Below are positions 6,139-12,896 of a stretch of DNA of 14,443 nt, in pieces. How positions within the stretch are numbered: the first letter of the stretch is position 1; the number at the start of each line of letters is the position of its first letter. The stretch is from Devosia sp. (lineage in GTDB: Bacteria > Pseudomonadota > Alphaproteobacteria > Rhizobiales > Devosiaceae). The notes beneath the pieces are model-generated. The model searched no databases. It was not told the origin of the DNA and was given only the letters and a program-made list of their open reading frames with translations. The translations under genes and the position numbers were made by a program. The stretch covers positions 1-14,443 of the forward strand of contig JAQGKH010000068.1 in the NCBI GenBank assembly GCA_028290225.1. Direction: 5' to 3'.

Positions 6139-7179
6139 TCAGACAGGGGCCGGGCCGGTGCTTTGCCGGATCAGCAATCTCGTTTGAAGTTTCTTGGTAA
6201 GCCCTTTTTGCTGGCTCTGCCTGAACTCTATTATGGCTTCGGCGGCCATTTGACCCATTTCGCGCGCCGGCACGTCGATGGTGGTCAGTTCGGGCTCGAC
6301 GACATGGGCGATCTCGAGATTGTCGAAGCCGATGATCGAAACGGCTCCCGGCACGGCGATGCCAACCGAACTGCAGTGCTTCACTGCGCCGACCGCGAGA
6401 ATGTCGCTGCCGCAAAAGACCGCTGTGGGGCGCGGATGGGTCTGCATCAGGGAGCGCATGGACGCCCCGCCCGCCTCGATGGAATAAGGTGCCTCGAGGA
6501 CGACGACGTCATCGCGGCTCACGCCCGCGGCCAGAGCCGTGTCGACAAATCCATCGCGCCTGAGGCGGGCGCGATCATTGTGGCGGGTAAGCCCCGCTAT
6601 CATGCCGAAGCGGCGGTGGTTGAGGTCAAGCAGGTATTTGGCGGCAGAGGCGCCCGAGGCATAGTTGTCAAAACCTACGGCACCGCTCGCATCGCCGGCA
6701 GTGCCGGTATAGGTCAATATCTGGGAGACTCCTGCCCGTGCCAGGGTTTCGAGCGTATGCGGATCGTGTTCGGCCCCGACCAGAACAACCGATTCGACGC
6801 CGCGCGCCACTAGCAGACGCGCCTGATGGCGCTCGCGGTCCAGATCATAGCCCGAGGTGTTGATGATCACGGAAGTGCCGGCCTGTGCCAGTCGATCCTG
6901 CAGTCCGTCGACCATCTTGGCGTAAATGGCGTGGTCCAGCGTTGGGATGATGACGCCGACCAGATGCTTGGCCTGCGAGCGCAAGGCCCGGGCCGAATTG
7001 TTGGGTACATAGCCTAGTAGAGCCGCCGCCGCCAGGACGCGTTCGCGTTCGGCCTGCCCCACTGTCGGGTTATTGTTGAGAGCGCGCGATGCGGTCGCCA
7101 AAGAACATCCAGCCCGCAAGGCGACGTCCTTGAGCTTGACGACCTTTGCCCCGGGATTGTCAGGCTTTTGCGAGGGCAT
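6139..7179 (-). CDS. LacI-family transcriptional regulator
   Basis: Predicted repressor of 346 aa, the usual length of the family. An N-terminal LacI helix-turn-helix lies at ~15-38 (KLKDVALRAGCSLATASRAL), followed by the hinge helix NNSARALRSQ and a two-lobed periplasmic-binding-protein-like effector domain. The effector domain starts at HLVGVIIPTLDHAIYAKMVD and later includes FCGSDILAVGAV and VSIIGFDNLEIA. Some positions differ from the most common family form (ATASRALNN instead of ATVSRVLN), which may bear on operator choice. GGAG precedes the ATG by about 6 nt. The gene is divergent from GMC dehydrogenase 1 and has an operator-like site 59 nt upstream of its own start, so autoregulation is likely. 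Five further operators of the same type precede the flanking operons, making this the likely local regulator. The inducer is unknown but is probably a pathway substrate or sugar-like compound. Confidence 0.93.
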   Translation of the reverse strand: MPSQKPDNPGAKVVKLKDVALRAGCSLATASRALNNNPTVGQAERERVLAAAALLGYVPNNSARALRSQAKHLVGVIIPTLDHAIYAKMVDGLQDRLAQAGTSVIINTSGYDLDRERHQARLLVARGVESVVLVGAEHDPHTLETLARAGVSQILTYTGTAGDASGAVGFDNYASGASAAKYLLDLNHRRFGMIAGLTRHNDRARLRRDGFVDTALAAGVSRDDVVVLEAPYSIEAGGASMRSLMQTHPRPTAVFCGSDILAVGAVKHCSSVGIAVPGAVSIIGFDNLEIAHVVEPELTTIDVPAREMGQMAAEAIIEFRQSQQKGLTKKLQTRLLIRQSTGPAPV

Positions 7180-7237
7180 GTTTTTCTCCGCTATCAGCCT
7201 TAATCAGTATGGCCCCTCTCGGTGGGAGGCAAGACTC

Positions 7238-7253
7238 AAGAAAACGCTTTCCT
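7238..7253. promoter_or_regulatory. LacI-type operator O2 (upstream of lacI-family gene)
   Basis: AAGAAAACGCTTTCCT matches the shared core AAGAAAnCGnTTTCTT except at one outer position. It lies 59 nt upstream of the regulator start (7179) and 108 bp, centre to centre, from the next site. Likely role: autoregulation, and possible looping with O3/O4. Confidence 0.7.
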
Positions 7254-7324
7254 GTGCAAGCGATCTAGCTGTTGTGCCAGATCCAGCCCACGGCCACCGT
7301 AGATATTCCCAGCGGCTGCGCCGG

Positions 7325-7353
7325 TTGACCGCAACCGCCATTTCTGAGAGAAC
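7325..7353 (+). promoter_or_regulatory. possible promoter of GMC dehydrogenase 1 operon
   Basis: TTGACC (7325-7330) is a good -35 box. At 17-nt spacing the -10 position reads GAGAAC, only 3 of 6 consensus bases. The operator at 7346-7361 would cover this -10 region. The assignment is weak and rests mainly on the -35 box and the operator overlap. Confidence 0.3.
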
Positions 7354-7361
7354 GATTTCTT
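7346..7361. promoter_or_regulatory. LacI-type operator O3 (middle of lacI-GMC1 intergenic region)
   Basis: GAGAGAACGATTTCTT has a perfect right half-site (ATTTCTT) and a left half with two deviations. It lies between O2 and O4, 75 bp from O4 centre to centre, in the divergent control region of the regulator and GMC dehydrogenase 1. Confidence 0.55.
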
Positions 7362-7420
7362 GGGACGGACAGCCGACGAAATCTGATCACTGCATAGACG
7401 GCCATGCAGGACAGGACAAA

Positions 7421-7436
7421 AAGAAATCGGTTTCTG
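7421..7436. promoter_or_regulatory. LacI-type operator O4 (just upstream of GMC dehydrogenase 1)
   Basis: AAGAAATCGGTTTCTG keeps the core except for its last base. It ends 15 nt before the chosen GTG start at 7452, directly upstream of the AAGG ribosome-binding site. If translation instead began at the ATG at 7404, this operator would lie inside the coding sequence, which argues for the later start. Confidence 0.7.
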
Positions 7437-7451
7437 AAAGAAGGTCGCAGG

Positions 7452-9044
7452 GTGGAGAGTAGCTGGGATTACGTCATCGTCGGCGGCGGTTCTGCCGGGT
7501 GCGTTCTGGCCAACCGCCTGAGCGAGGACGGCAGGAGCCGCGTCCTGCTGCTCGAGGCAGGCTCGCGCGACTGGAACCCGATGATCCACATCCCCGGGGG
7601 ACTGGCTAAACTATTCGGGCCCAACGTCAACTGGCGCTTCCACACCGTGCCGCAGCGACAACTTGACGCTCGCGCCGTGTGGTATCCGCAGGGGCGCACG
7701 CTGGGCGGATCAAGCTCCATCAACGCCATGGTCTATATCCGCTGCCAGAAGGAAGACTATGACGGCTGGGCCGCACTGGGCAACGAGGGCTGGGGCTATG
7801 AGGATGTGCTGCCCTATTTCCGGCGCTCCGAGGACAACAACCGGCTTGCCGACCGCTATCACGGCAGCGGCGGCCCGCTATGGGTGTCCGACCAGCTTCG
7901 GCCTCATCCGGTTTCACGGGCCTTCGTCAAGGCGGCGCAACAATATGGGCTTCCCTTCAACGGGGATTTCAATGGCGAAAGCCAATATGGCGCCGGCTTT
8001 TATCAGGTGACCTGCCGCGACGGGCGGCGGCGCTCATCGGCGGTGTCCTATCTGGGGCCCGCCAAGGGACGCGCGAACCTGCATGTCGTGACCGGCGCCC
8101 AGGTGTCACGCATCGCGGTGGACAACAATCGCGCCACTGGGGTCGAATACTGGTGGCGCGGGGCAACCCACACTGCCCGGGCAAGGCGTGAAGTGATCCT
8201 GTCGGCGGGTGCGATCAACTCGCCCAAGCTGCTGATGCTGTCGGGCATCGGGCCGGCGCAGGATCTGCGCGACCTGGGTGTCAGCCCGATCCTCGACCTG
8301 CCCGGCGTGGGCAACAACCTGCAAGATCATGTCTGCACCAATGTGCATGTGCAGACCAGGGGGCGGATCACCTATGATGGGCATGACAAATTTCCGCGCT
8401 CCATAGCCCATGGCATCCAGTGGCTGCTGTTTCGCAGCGGGCCGGCGGCGGCGGTGATCGTGGAAGGCGCCTGTTTCGAGCAGACAGACGGCGAAACCCG
8501 GCCGAACCTGCAGATCCACATCGCCCCGGCCACGGTTGTGCGCGGCGGCCAGACCGTGATCGAGGGCAATGGCTTTACCGTGAACTCGACCTTCCTGCGG
8601 CCCCGCAGCCGCGGCACTGTCCGCTTGGCTTCGGCCAAGCCAGAGGACGATCCGCTGATCGACCCCAATTATCTGGACGATCCCCATGATCGGCAGATGG
8701 CGGTGACTTCGGTGCGCACCATAAGGCGGCTCTTGTCGCAACCGGCCATGGCGCCCTTCATCGAACATGAGCGGCTGCCGGGTGATCGCGCCCAAAGCGA
8801 GGAGGCGATCATGGACTATATCCGCCAATATGCCTGCTGCGACTATCATCCAGTGGGTACCTGCAAGATGGGCAATGACCCACTCGCGGTCGTGGACGAC
8901 AGGCTGAGGGTCCGCGGCATCGACGCACTTCGTGTCGTGGACAGCTCGATCATGCCGGTTCTGCCCAGCGGCAATACGAATGCTCCGACGATCATGATCG
9001 CGGAAAAAGGCGCGGACCTTATCCGGGCTGAGAGCCGCCACTGA
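7452..9044 (+). CDS. GMC-family FAD-dependent alcohol dehydrogenase 1 (choline dehydrogenase-like)
   Basis: Flavoprotein of 530 aa that probably oxidises a primary alcohol to its aldehyde, passing electrons to oxygen or a membrane acceptor. The N-terminal FAD motif is DYVIVGGGSAGCVLANRL, with the ribose-binding Glu in LLLEAG. GMC signature 1 is GRTLGGSSSINAMVYIR and signature 2 is GAINSPKLLMLSGIG. The active-site His is in CDYHPVGTCKMG (H466) and the second active-site residue is Asn in SGNTNAP (N510). By memory, these are also the choline oxidase numbers. GTG 7452 is chosen because AAGG lies 7 nt upstream and the FAD motif follows at once; an ATG at 7404 would add an arginine/lysine-rich leader spanning operator O4. 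ALDH follows after 38 nt, so the pair forms an alcohol-to-acid module. It is a true choline dehydrogenase only if the pathway is betaine synthesis, which the CoA genes make less likely. Confidence 0.9.
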   Translation: MESSWDYVIVGGGSAGCVLANRLSEDGRSRVLLLEAGSRDWNPMIHIPGGLAKLFGPNVNWRFHTVPQRQLDARAVWYPQGRTLGGSSSINAMVYIRCQKEDYDGWAALGNEGWGYEDVLPYFRRSEDNNRLADRYHGSGGPLWVSDQLRPHPVSRAFVKAAQQYGLPFNGDFNGESQYGAGFYQVTCRDGRRRSSAVSYLGPAKGRANLHVVTGAQVSRIAVDNNRATGVEYWWRGATHTARARREVILSAGAINSPKLLMLSGIGPAQDLRDLGVSPILDLPGVGNNLQDHVCTNVHVQTRGRITYDGHDKFPRSIAHGIQWLLFRSGPAAAVIVEGACFEQTDGETRPNLQIHIAPATVVRGGQTVIEGNGFTVNSTFLRPRSRGTVRLASAKPEDDPLIDPNYLDDPHDRQMAVTSVRTIRRLLSQPAMAPFIEHERLPGDRAQSEEAIMDYIRQYACCDYHPVGTCKMGNDPLAVVDDRLRVRGIDALRVVDSSIMPVLPSGNTNAPTIMIAEKGADLIRAESRH

Positions 9045-9082
9045 CCCCTTCCACCTTTCCAACCAGACCGGAGAATAGTCTG

Positions 9083-10585
9083 ATGAACGAGATCTCAAAG
9101 CTTTCTGGCCCGCCGCAACAGCCCAAGCGGCTGGGCTTGTTTATCAACGGCCAAACTGTCGATCGCGATGACCTCGACTTCCTGCCCCGCTCGAGCCCCG
9201 GCTATGGTGTCGACGTGACTCACGTAGGCCTGGGCACCGCGGAAGATGTCGACACTGCAGTGGCAGCGGCCCGTCGGGTGTTCGAGAAGGGCTCATGGTC
9301 CCGCATGCCGGGCGCGGATCGCGCGCGCGTGCTGATCCGGGCGGCCGAACTGATCCGCGAGCGGGCAGAAGAGCTGGCTTATTGGGAAACGCTGGAAGCG
9401 GGCAAGCCGATTGCGCAGTCGCGCGCCGAGATCAATGACGGCGCTGGGCATTACGAATATTGCGCCGGCCTGGCGCAGACCCTTCACGGCCAGACCTTCA
9501 ACACCTACGGCGATGACCTGTTCGGCCTCGTGATCCGCGAACCCATGGGGGTCGTGGCGCTGATCAATCCCTGGAACTTCCCCTTCATCGTGCTGTCCGA
9601 ACGCCTGCCCTATATTCTGGCGTCGGGCAATTCGGTGGTGGTGAAGCCGTCCGAGATGACCTCCTACACGACGCTCGCCATGGCCGGCATCCTGCAGGAG
9701 GCCGGGCTGCCCGATGGCGTGGTCAACGTCGTGACCGGCACCGGTCCGGTGGTGGGCCAGGCGCTGGCGGAACATCGCGATGTCGAAGCCATTTCCTTTA
9801 CCGGCTCCACCCGGACGGGCGAGGCCATTCTTCGCGCCAGCACGTCGAACTTCAAGAAGACGAGCCTGGAACTAGGCGGCAAGAACCCCCAGATCGTGTT
9901 TGCCGATGCCGATCTGGAAGATGCGGCCGATGGCGTGGCTTTCGGGCTGTGCTTCAATGCCGGCCAGTGCTGCGTCAGTGGCAGCCGCCTCATTGTCGAG
10001 GCCAAGGCGCAGAGCGAGTTCATGGCGCTGCTGTCGGCAAAACTCGAGCGCGTCCGCATTGGCGACAATTTCGACCCCACCAGCCAGATGGGCGCGATCG
10101 TTTCGACCCAGCATCGCGACAAGATCGAGAGCTATCTTGCCTTGGCCCAGCAAGAAGGCGGGCACGTCGCCTTTGGCGGCGAGCGCCTCTCAATCACCGA
10201 AGGCGGCCGCTTCCTGCAGCCAGCGCTGCTGGCCGGCATCACCAACGATATGCGGGTAGCGCAGGAGGAGATCTTCGGGCCGGTGCTGAGCGTGATGACG
10301 TTCGAGGACCAGGACCAGGCGGTCGAGATTGCCAACGACTCCCCTTATGGCCTGGCGGCCAGTATCTGGACCAAGAATATCGACAAGGCACTTGGCCTGA
10401 TCCGCCGCGTGCGGGGTGGCCGCACCTGGATCAACACCACCATTGCTGGCGGCCCCGGCCAGCCGCTGGGCGGCTATCGCCAGTCCGGCGTTGGCCGCGA
10501 GGGCGGCCTGACCGGCGTTGAGGAATACACGGAAGTCAAATCCGTGCATGTCGGCATCGGCAAGCGCGCTCACTGGATTTCCTAG
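9083..10585 (+). CDS. NAD(P)-dependent aldehyde dehydrogenase
   Basis: Aldehyde dehydrogenase superfamily enzyme, 500 aa (full length), oxidising an aldehyde to the carboxylic acid with NAD(P)+. Key residues are in place: the oxyanion Asn in NPWNFPF (N165), Lys188 in VVVKPSE, the general base Glu263 in LELGGKNP, and the nucleophile Cys297 in FNAGQCCVSGSR. GPVVGQALAE and ISFTGSTRTGEAI form the cofactor-binding region, and EEIFGPVLSV lies near the C-terminal third. CGGAGA precedes the ATG by 7 nt. It lies 38 nt behind GMC dehydrogenase 1 with no promoter-like sequence between, so it is the second gene of the LacI-controlled operon, and it ends at a strong hairpin terminator. It presumably consumes the aldehyde made by one or both GMC enzymes. 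It resembles betaine-aldehyde and general aliphatic/aromatic dehydrogenases; the substrate cannot be decided here. Confidence 0.95.
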   Translation: MNEISKLSGPPQQPKRLGLFINGQTVDRDDLDFLPRSSPGYGVDVTHVGLGTAEDVDTAVAAARRVFEKGSWSRMPGADRARVLIRAAELIRERAEELAYWETLEAGKPIAQSRAEINDGAGHYEYCAGLAQTLHGQTFNTYGDDLFGLVIREPMGVVALINPWNFPFIVLSERLPYILASGNSVVVKPSEMTSYTTLAMAGILQEAGLPDGVVNVVTGTGPVVGQALAEHRDVEAISFTGSTRTGEAILRASTSNFKKTSLELGGKNPQIVFADADLEDAADGVAFGLCFNAGQCCVSGSRLIVEAKAQSEFMALLSAKLERVRIGDNFDPTSQMGAIVSTQHRDKIESYLALAQQEGGHVAFGGERLSITEGGRFLQPALLAGITNDMRVAQEEIFGPVLSVMTFEDQDQAVEIANDSPYGLAASIWTKNIDKALGLIRRVRGGRTWINTTIAGGPGQPLGGYRQSGVGREGGLTGVEEYTEVKSVHVGIGKRAHWIS

Positions 10586-10600
10586 CTGCAACAAGACGCT

Positions 10601-10643
10601 AAAGGGGGCGCGGCGGATATCCGCGGCGCCCCCTTTGCTTTTC
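10601..10643 (+). terminator. strong hairpin terminator, probably bidirectional
   Basis: AAAGGGGGCGC (10601-10611) pairs exactly with GCGCCCCCTTT (10626-10636). Beyond one G-G mismatch, the stem extends through the inner palindrome GCGGATATCCGC. The plus strand continues TTTGCTTTTCC, a T-rich tail, 15 nt after the aldehyde dehydrogenase stop. The element sits between convergent genes and may also end the CoA-transferase transcript; on that strand the stem ends in TTT but no longer T tract follows. Confidence 0.85.
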
Positions 10644-10656
10644 CGGCTTGATGGTT

Positions 10657-11910
10657 CTACGCCTTCTTGCGGCTATAAGCGGAGGCCGGCGCCGAGTTGA
10701 GGCGATCAAAGGGCTCGACCTTGCGATCGGGCCCAATGGCATTGGTGCCACGCAGGGCCTGGACCTGATCGGGCGAATAGCCCAGTTCAAGCAGCACTTC
10801 ATCGGTATGCTGGCCCGGAGAGGGCGGGCGACGGGTCAGCGGCGGCACCACGCCGTCATATTTGACCGGATGCGCCAGAAGGCGCACATGGCCGGCGTCG
10901 GGATCGTCATATTCGAGCACTGACTGGTTGGCTTCGACCTGCGGGTCGGCCAGCACATCATCGTATTCACGCACTTCGGCATACCAGATGCCATGCTCGT
11001 CGAAGGTGGCCATCCAGTCGGCGGTGCTACGTTTGGCCATATGCTCGGCAACACGCGTGGTCACCTCTTCGCGCAGGTCGAACTGCTGCTCGCGCGTCAA
11101 GGAGGCGAAGCGCTCGTCGTCATAGGCCTTGGCCAGGGTGGGTCCATCCGACAGGGACATGGTGATCCAGCCATCGGCAGTCTTGAACGTGCCATAGGGC
11201 GCCTGGTGGAAGCGCGACGACACGCCCGCGGCACTGCGATCCCAGAGTTTTGCCCCGTTGAGGTGATAATTGAGCGGCTCGAGCTGCAGGTTGAGCGCGG
11301 CCGAAAGCAGGTTGCTGTCGACGCGCATGCCTTCACCGGTGGTGTTGCGCTGCAGGAGGGCGGCGAGGATGCCCATGGCGCCCAGCGTGGCGGCATGCTG
11401 ATCGACAATGGCGCTGCCCACCGGCATCGGGGCGTCGCCGGCGCGGCCGCTCAGCATGGCGAGGCCGCTCATGGACTGGATCAGCAGGTCCTGGCCGGGC
11501 TTGGTGCGATTGGGGCCGGTCGCTCCATAGCCGGTCAGCGAGCAATAGATGATGCGCGGATTGCGCTTCTTGACCGCTTCATAGGAATAACCGCGGCGAT
11601 CCAGGGTGCCGGCACGGAAATTCTCCACCAGCACATCCGCCGATTCGATGAGCTTCCACAAGGCTTCGCTGCCCTCGGGGGTGCTGAGGTCGATCTCGGC
11701 GCTGCGCTGGTTGCGGCCAGCAAGCAGAAAGAACACGCTTTGGTCGTTGATGAAGGCCTTGGCCCCCGACCAGTGCCGTTCATAGGCGCCACCGATGCGC
11801 TCGACCTTGATCACATCCGCGCCCAGGTCAGCCAGGTATTGGACGCAGGACGGGCCCTGCAGATAATGGGTCAGGCTGACGACACGAACCCCGGAAAGTG
11901 GCGCGGTCAT
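10657..11910 (-). CDS. CaiB/BaiF family (class III) CoA-transferase
   Basis: Cytoplasmic enzyme of 417 aa (typical 390-430) that moves CoA from a donor acyl-CoA to a carboxylic acid. The N-terminal part carries GVRVVSLTHYLQGPSC, LADLGADVIKVER, then the family stretches NQRSAEIDLSTPEG, ADVLVENFRAGTLDRRG and YCSLTGYGATGP. PGQDLLIQSMSGL (~138-150) holds Asp141, likely the nucleophile of the class III family. GDAPMPVGSAIVDQHAA follows. The start ATG overlaps the upstream hydratase stop (ATGA), which indicates translational coupling, and GGAG lies 9 nt upstream. Context: the ALDH-made acid could be activated here, then handled by the coupled crotonase. The order resembles the CaiB/CaiD theme of carnitine metabolism, but a carnitine substrate is not shown; formyl-, succinyl-, aromatic- or terpenoid-acid CoA transfer are alternatives. 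Confidence 0.92.
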   Translation of the reverse strand: MTAPLSGVRVVSLTHYLQGPSCVQYLADLGADVIKVERIGGAYERHWSGAKAFINDQSVFFLLAGRNQRSAEIDLSTPEGSEALWKLIESADVLVENFRAGTLDRRGYSYEAVKKRNPRIIYCSLTGYGATGPNRTKPGQDLLIQSMSGLAMLSGRAGDAPMPVGSAIVDQHAATLGAMGILAALLQRNTTGEGMRVDSNLLSAALNLQLEPLNYHLNGAKLWDRSAAGVSSRFHQAPYGTFKTADGWITMSLSDGPTLAKAYDDERFASLTREQQFDLREEVTTRVAEHMAKRSTADWMATFDEHGIWYAEVREYDDVLADPQVEANQSVLEYDDPDAGHVRLLAHPVKYDGVVPPLTRRPPSPGQHTDEVLLELGYSPDQVQALRGTNAIGPDRKVEPFDRLNSAPASAYSRKKA

Positions 11911-12716
11911 GGATCTTTTCTCCTCGAAATGCGTGATGCCGTGAATGCTGGCGGGCGCTTGTCGAAAAAGGCAGCCATGCCTTCTTCGATGTCGGGGCCG
12001 GTAAAGACCGTGTGGCTGTCGGCAAGCGTGCGGTCGGTGGCGGCCTTGGTGTCCTGCAACAGCGAGTCACGCACGCCGGCCTTGATCAAGGACAGCGCCA
12101 GTGCGGGGCGCGCGGCGATCAGGCCTGCCAATTCGAGAGCGTGCTCGAAAGCCTTTCCCTGCGGCGCGATCCTGTTGACCAGCCCGATCCGCCGCGCTTG
12201 CTCGGCCTCGATCAGCTCGCCGGTAAAGAGCATTTCCATCGCAATGGCCGGACCCACTAGCCTCGGCAGGCGAAATACCCCCCCACTGCCTGGAAACACG
12301 CCGAGCTTGACTTCGGGGAAGCCGATCTTGGCGGTCTCATCCAGGATGCGGATATCACAGGCCAGCGCGATTTCTGCCCCGCCCCCCAGCGTAGTGCCGT
12401 TCAGCGCGGCAATGACCGGCATGGGGAGTTCTTCGATGGCGGTGAAGGCTTCGTTTTCCCGCGCCAGCTTCTTGGGCACCACTTCGTCGCGGACATCGGC
12501 AAATTCCTTGATGTCCGAACCGGCACAAAAGGCGCGTGACCCGGCGCCCGTGATCACAACGACACGCACCTTTTCATCGGCTGCAATATGCAGGCACGCG
12601 TCCTTGAGTTGCTTCAGCGTCAGCAGCGTGTTCAGATTGAGCGGTGGGTTGTCGAGCGTCAGGACGGCGACTCCGCCGTCTCCGATATCCAATTTCACTA
12701 GAGCTTGGTCGGGCAC
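11907..12716 (-). CDS. enoyl-CoA hydratase/isomerase (crotonase family)
   Basis: Crotonase-fold enzyme of 269 aa (typical ~260) acting on acyl-CoA thioesters. Oxyanion-hole residues are in AFCAGSDIKEF and NGTTLGGGAEIALACDIRI. Both hydratase glutamates are retained: Glu115 in GGGAEIAL and Glu135 in GFPEVKLG. That favours true hydratase activity over isomerase-only or dehalogenase variants. GTG at 12716 is chosen: AGGAGG lies 4 nt upstream and the family N-terminus follows. The longer frame from 12767 would translate through the operator at 12748-12763. It is the first gene of a minus-strand operon with the CaiB-type transferase, joined by an ATGA overlap, and divergent from GMC dehydrogenase 2. 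Expected step: hydration of an alpha,beta-unsaturated acyl-CoA formed after CoA transfer, or possibly a feruloyl-CoA-type hydration/retro-aldol. No dehydrogenase producing the enoyl-CoA is visible. Confidence 0.9.
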   Translation of the reverse strand: MPDQALVKLDIGDGGVAVLTLDNPPLNLNTLLTLKQLKDACLHIAADEKVRVVVITGAGSRAFCAGSDIKEFADVRDEVVPKKLARENEAFTAIEELPMPVIAALNGTTLGGGAEIALACDIRILDETAKIGFPEVKLGVFPGSGGVFRLPRLVGPAIAMEMLFTGELIEAEQARRIGLVNRIAPQGKAFEHALELAGLIAARPALALSLIKAGVRDSLLQDTKAATDRTLADSHTVFTGPDIEEGMAAFFDKRPPAFTASRISRRKDP

Positions 12717-12747
12717 GATTCCTCCTGGGGATGCCGTCTCAGGTTTC

Positions 12748-12763
12748 AAGAAAACGATTACCA
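12748..12763. promoter_or_regulatory. LacI-type operator O5 (hydratase operon)
   Basis: AAGAAAACGATTACCA has a perfect left half-site and the central CG, but a degenerate right half. It is 31 nt upstream of the chosen GTG of the hydratase gene. A partner site lies 96 bp away on the GMC dehydrogenase 2 side. It is the weakest of the six sites by palindrome, supported by its position and left half. Confidence 0.55.
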
Positions 12764-12843
12764 ACAATCAGGACGGCGCACAACCCAGGCGCCCGCGCGA
12801 TCTCGGGACTCTGTGTGGCCGCACAAAATTCAGCAATACTCAC

Positions 12844-12859
12844 TGGAAATCGTTTTCTT
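12844..12859. promoter_or_regulatory. LacI-type operator O6 (upstream of GMC dehydrogenase 2)
   Basis: TGGAAATCGTTTTCTT has a perfect right half-site (TTTTCTT), the central CG and GAAAT on the left. It ends 37 nt before the ATG at 12897. Together with O5 it flanks the divergent promoter region of the hydratase operon and GMC dehydrogenase 2. Confidence 0.65.
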
Positions 12860-12896
12860 TACGCGCTAGTCACTGCAGCAGGAGCAGGAGAAACGC

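Noticed and set aside
8106..9098. 330-aa open frame on the minus strand
   Set aside because: It is antisense to GMC dehydrogenase 1, His/Gln/Arg-rich in the way of shadow frames, and has no recognisable domain.
7452..10585. Glycine betaine synthesis operon (betA/betB)
   Set aside because: GMC plus ALDH resembles BetA/BetB, but no BetI-type regulator or choline transporter is present. The LacI operators link the pair to CoA-transferase and hydratase genes instead.
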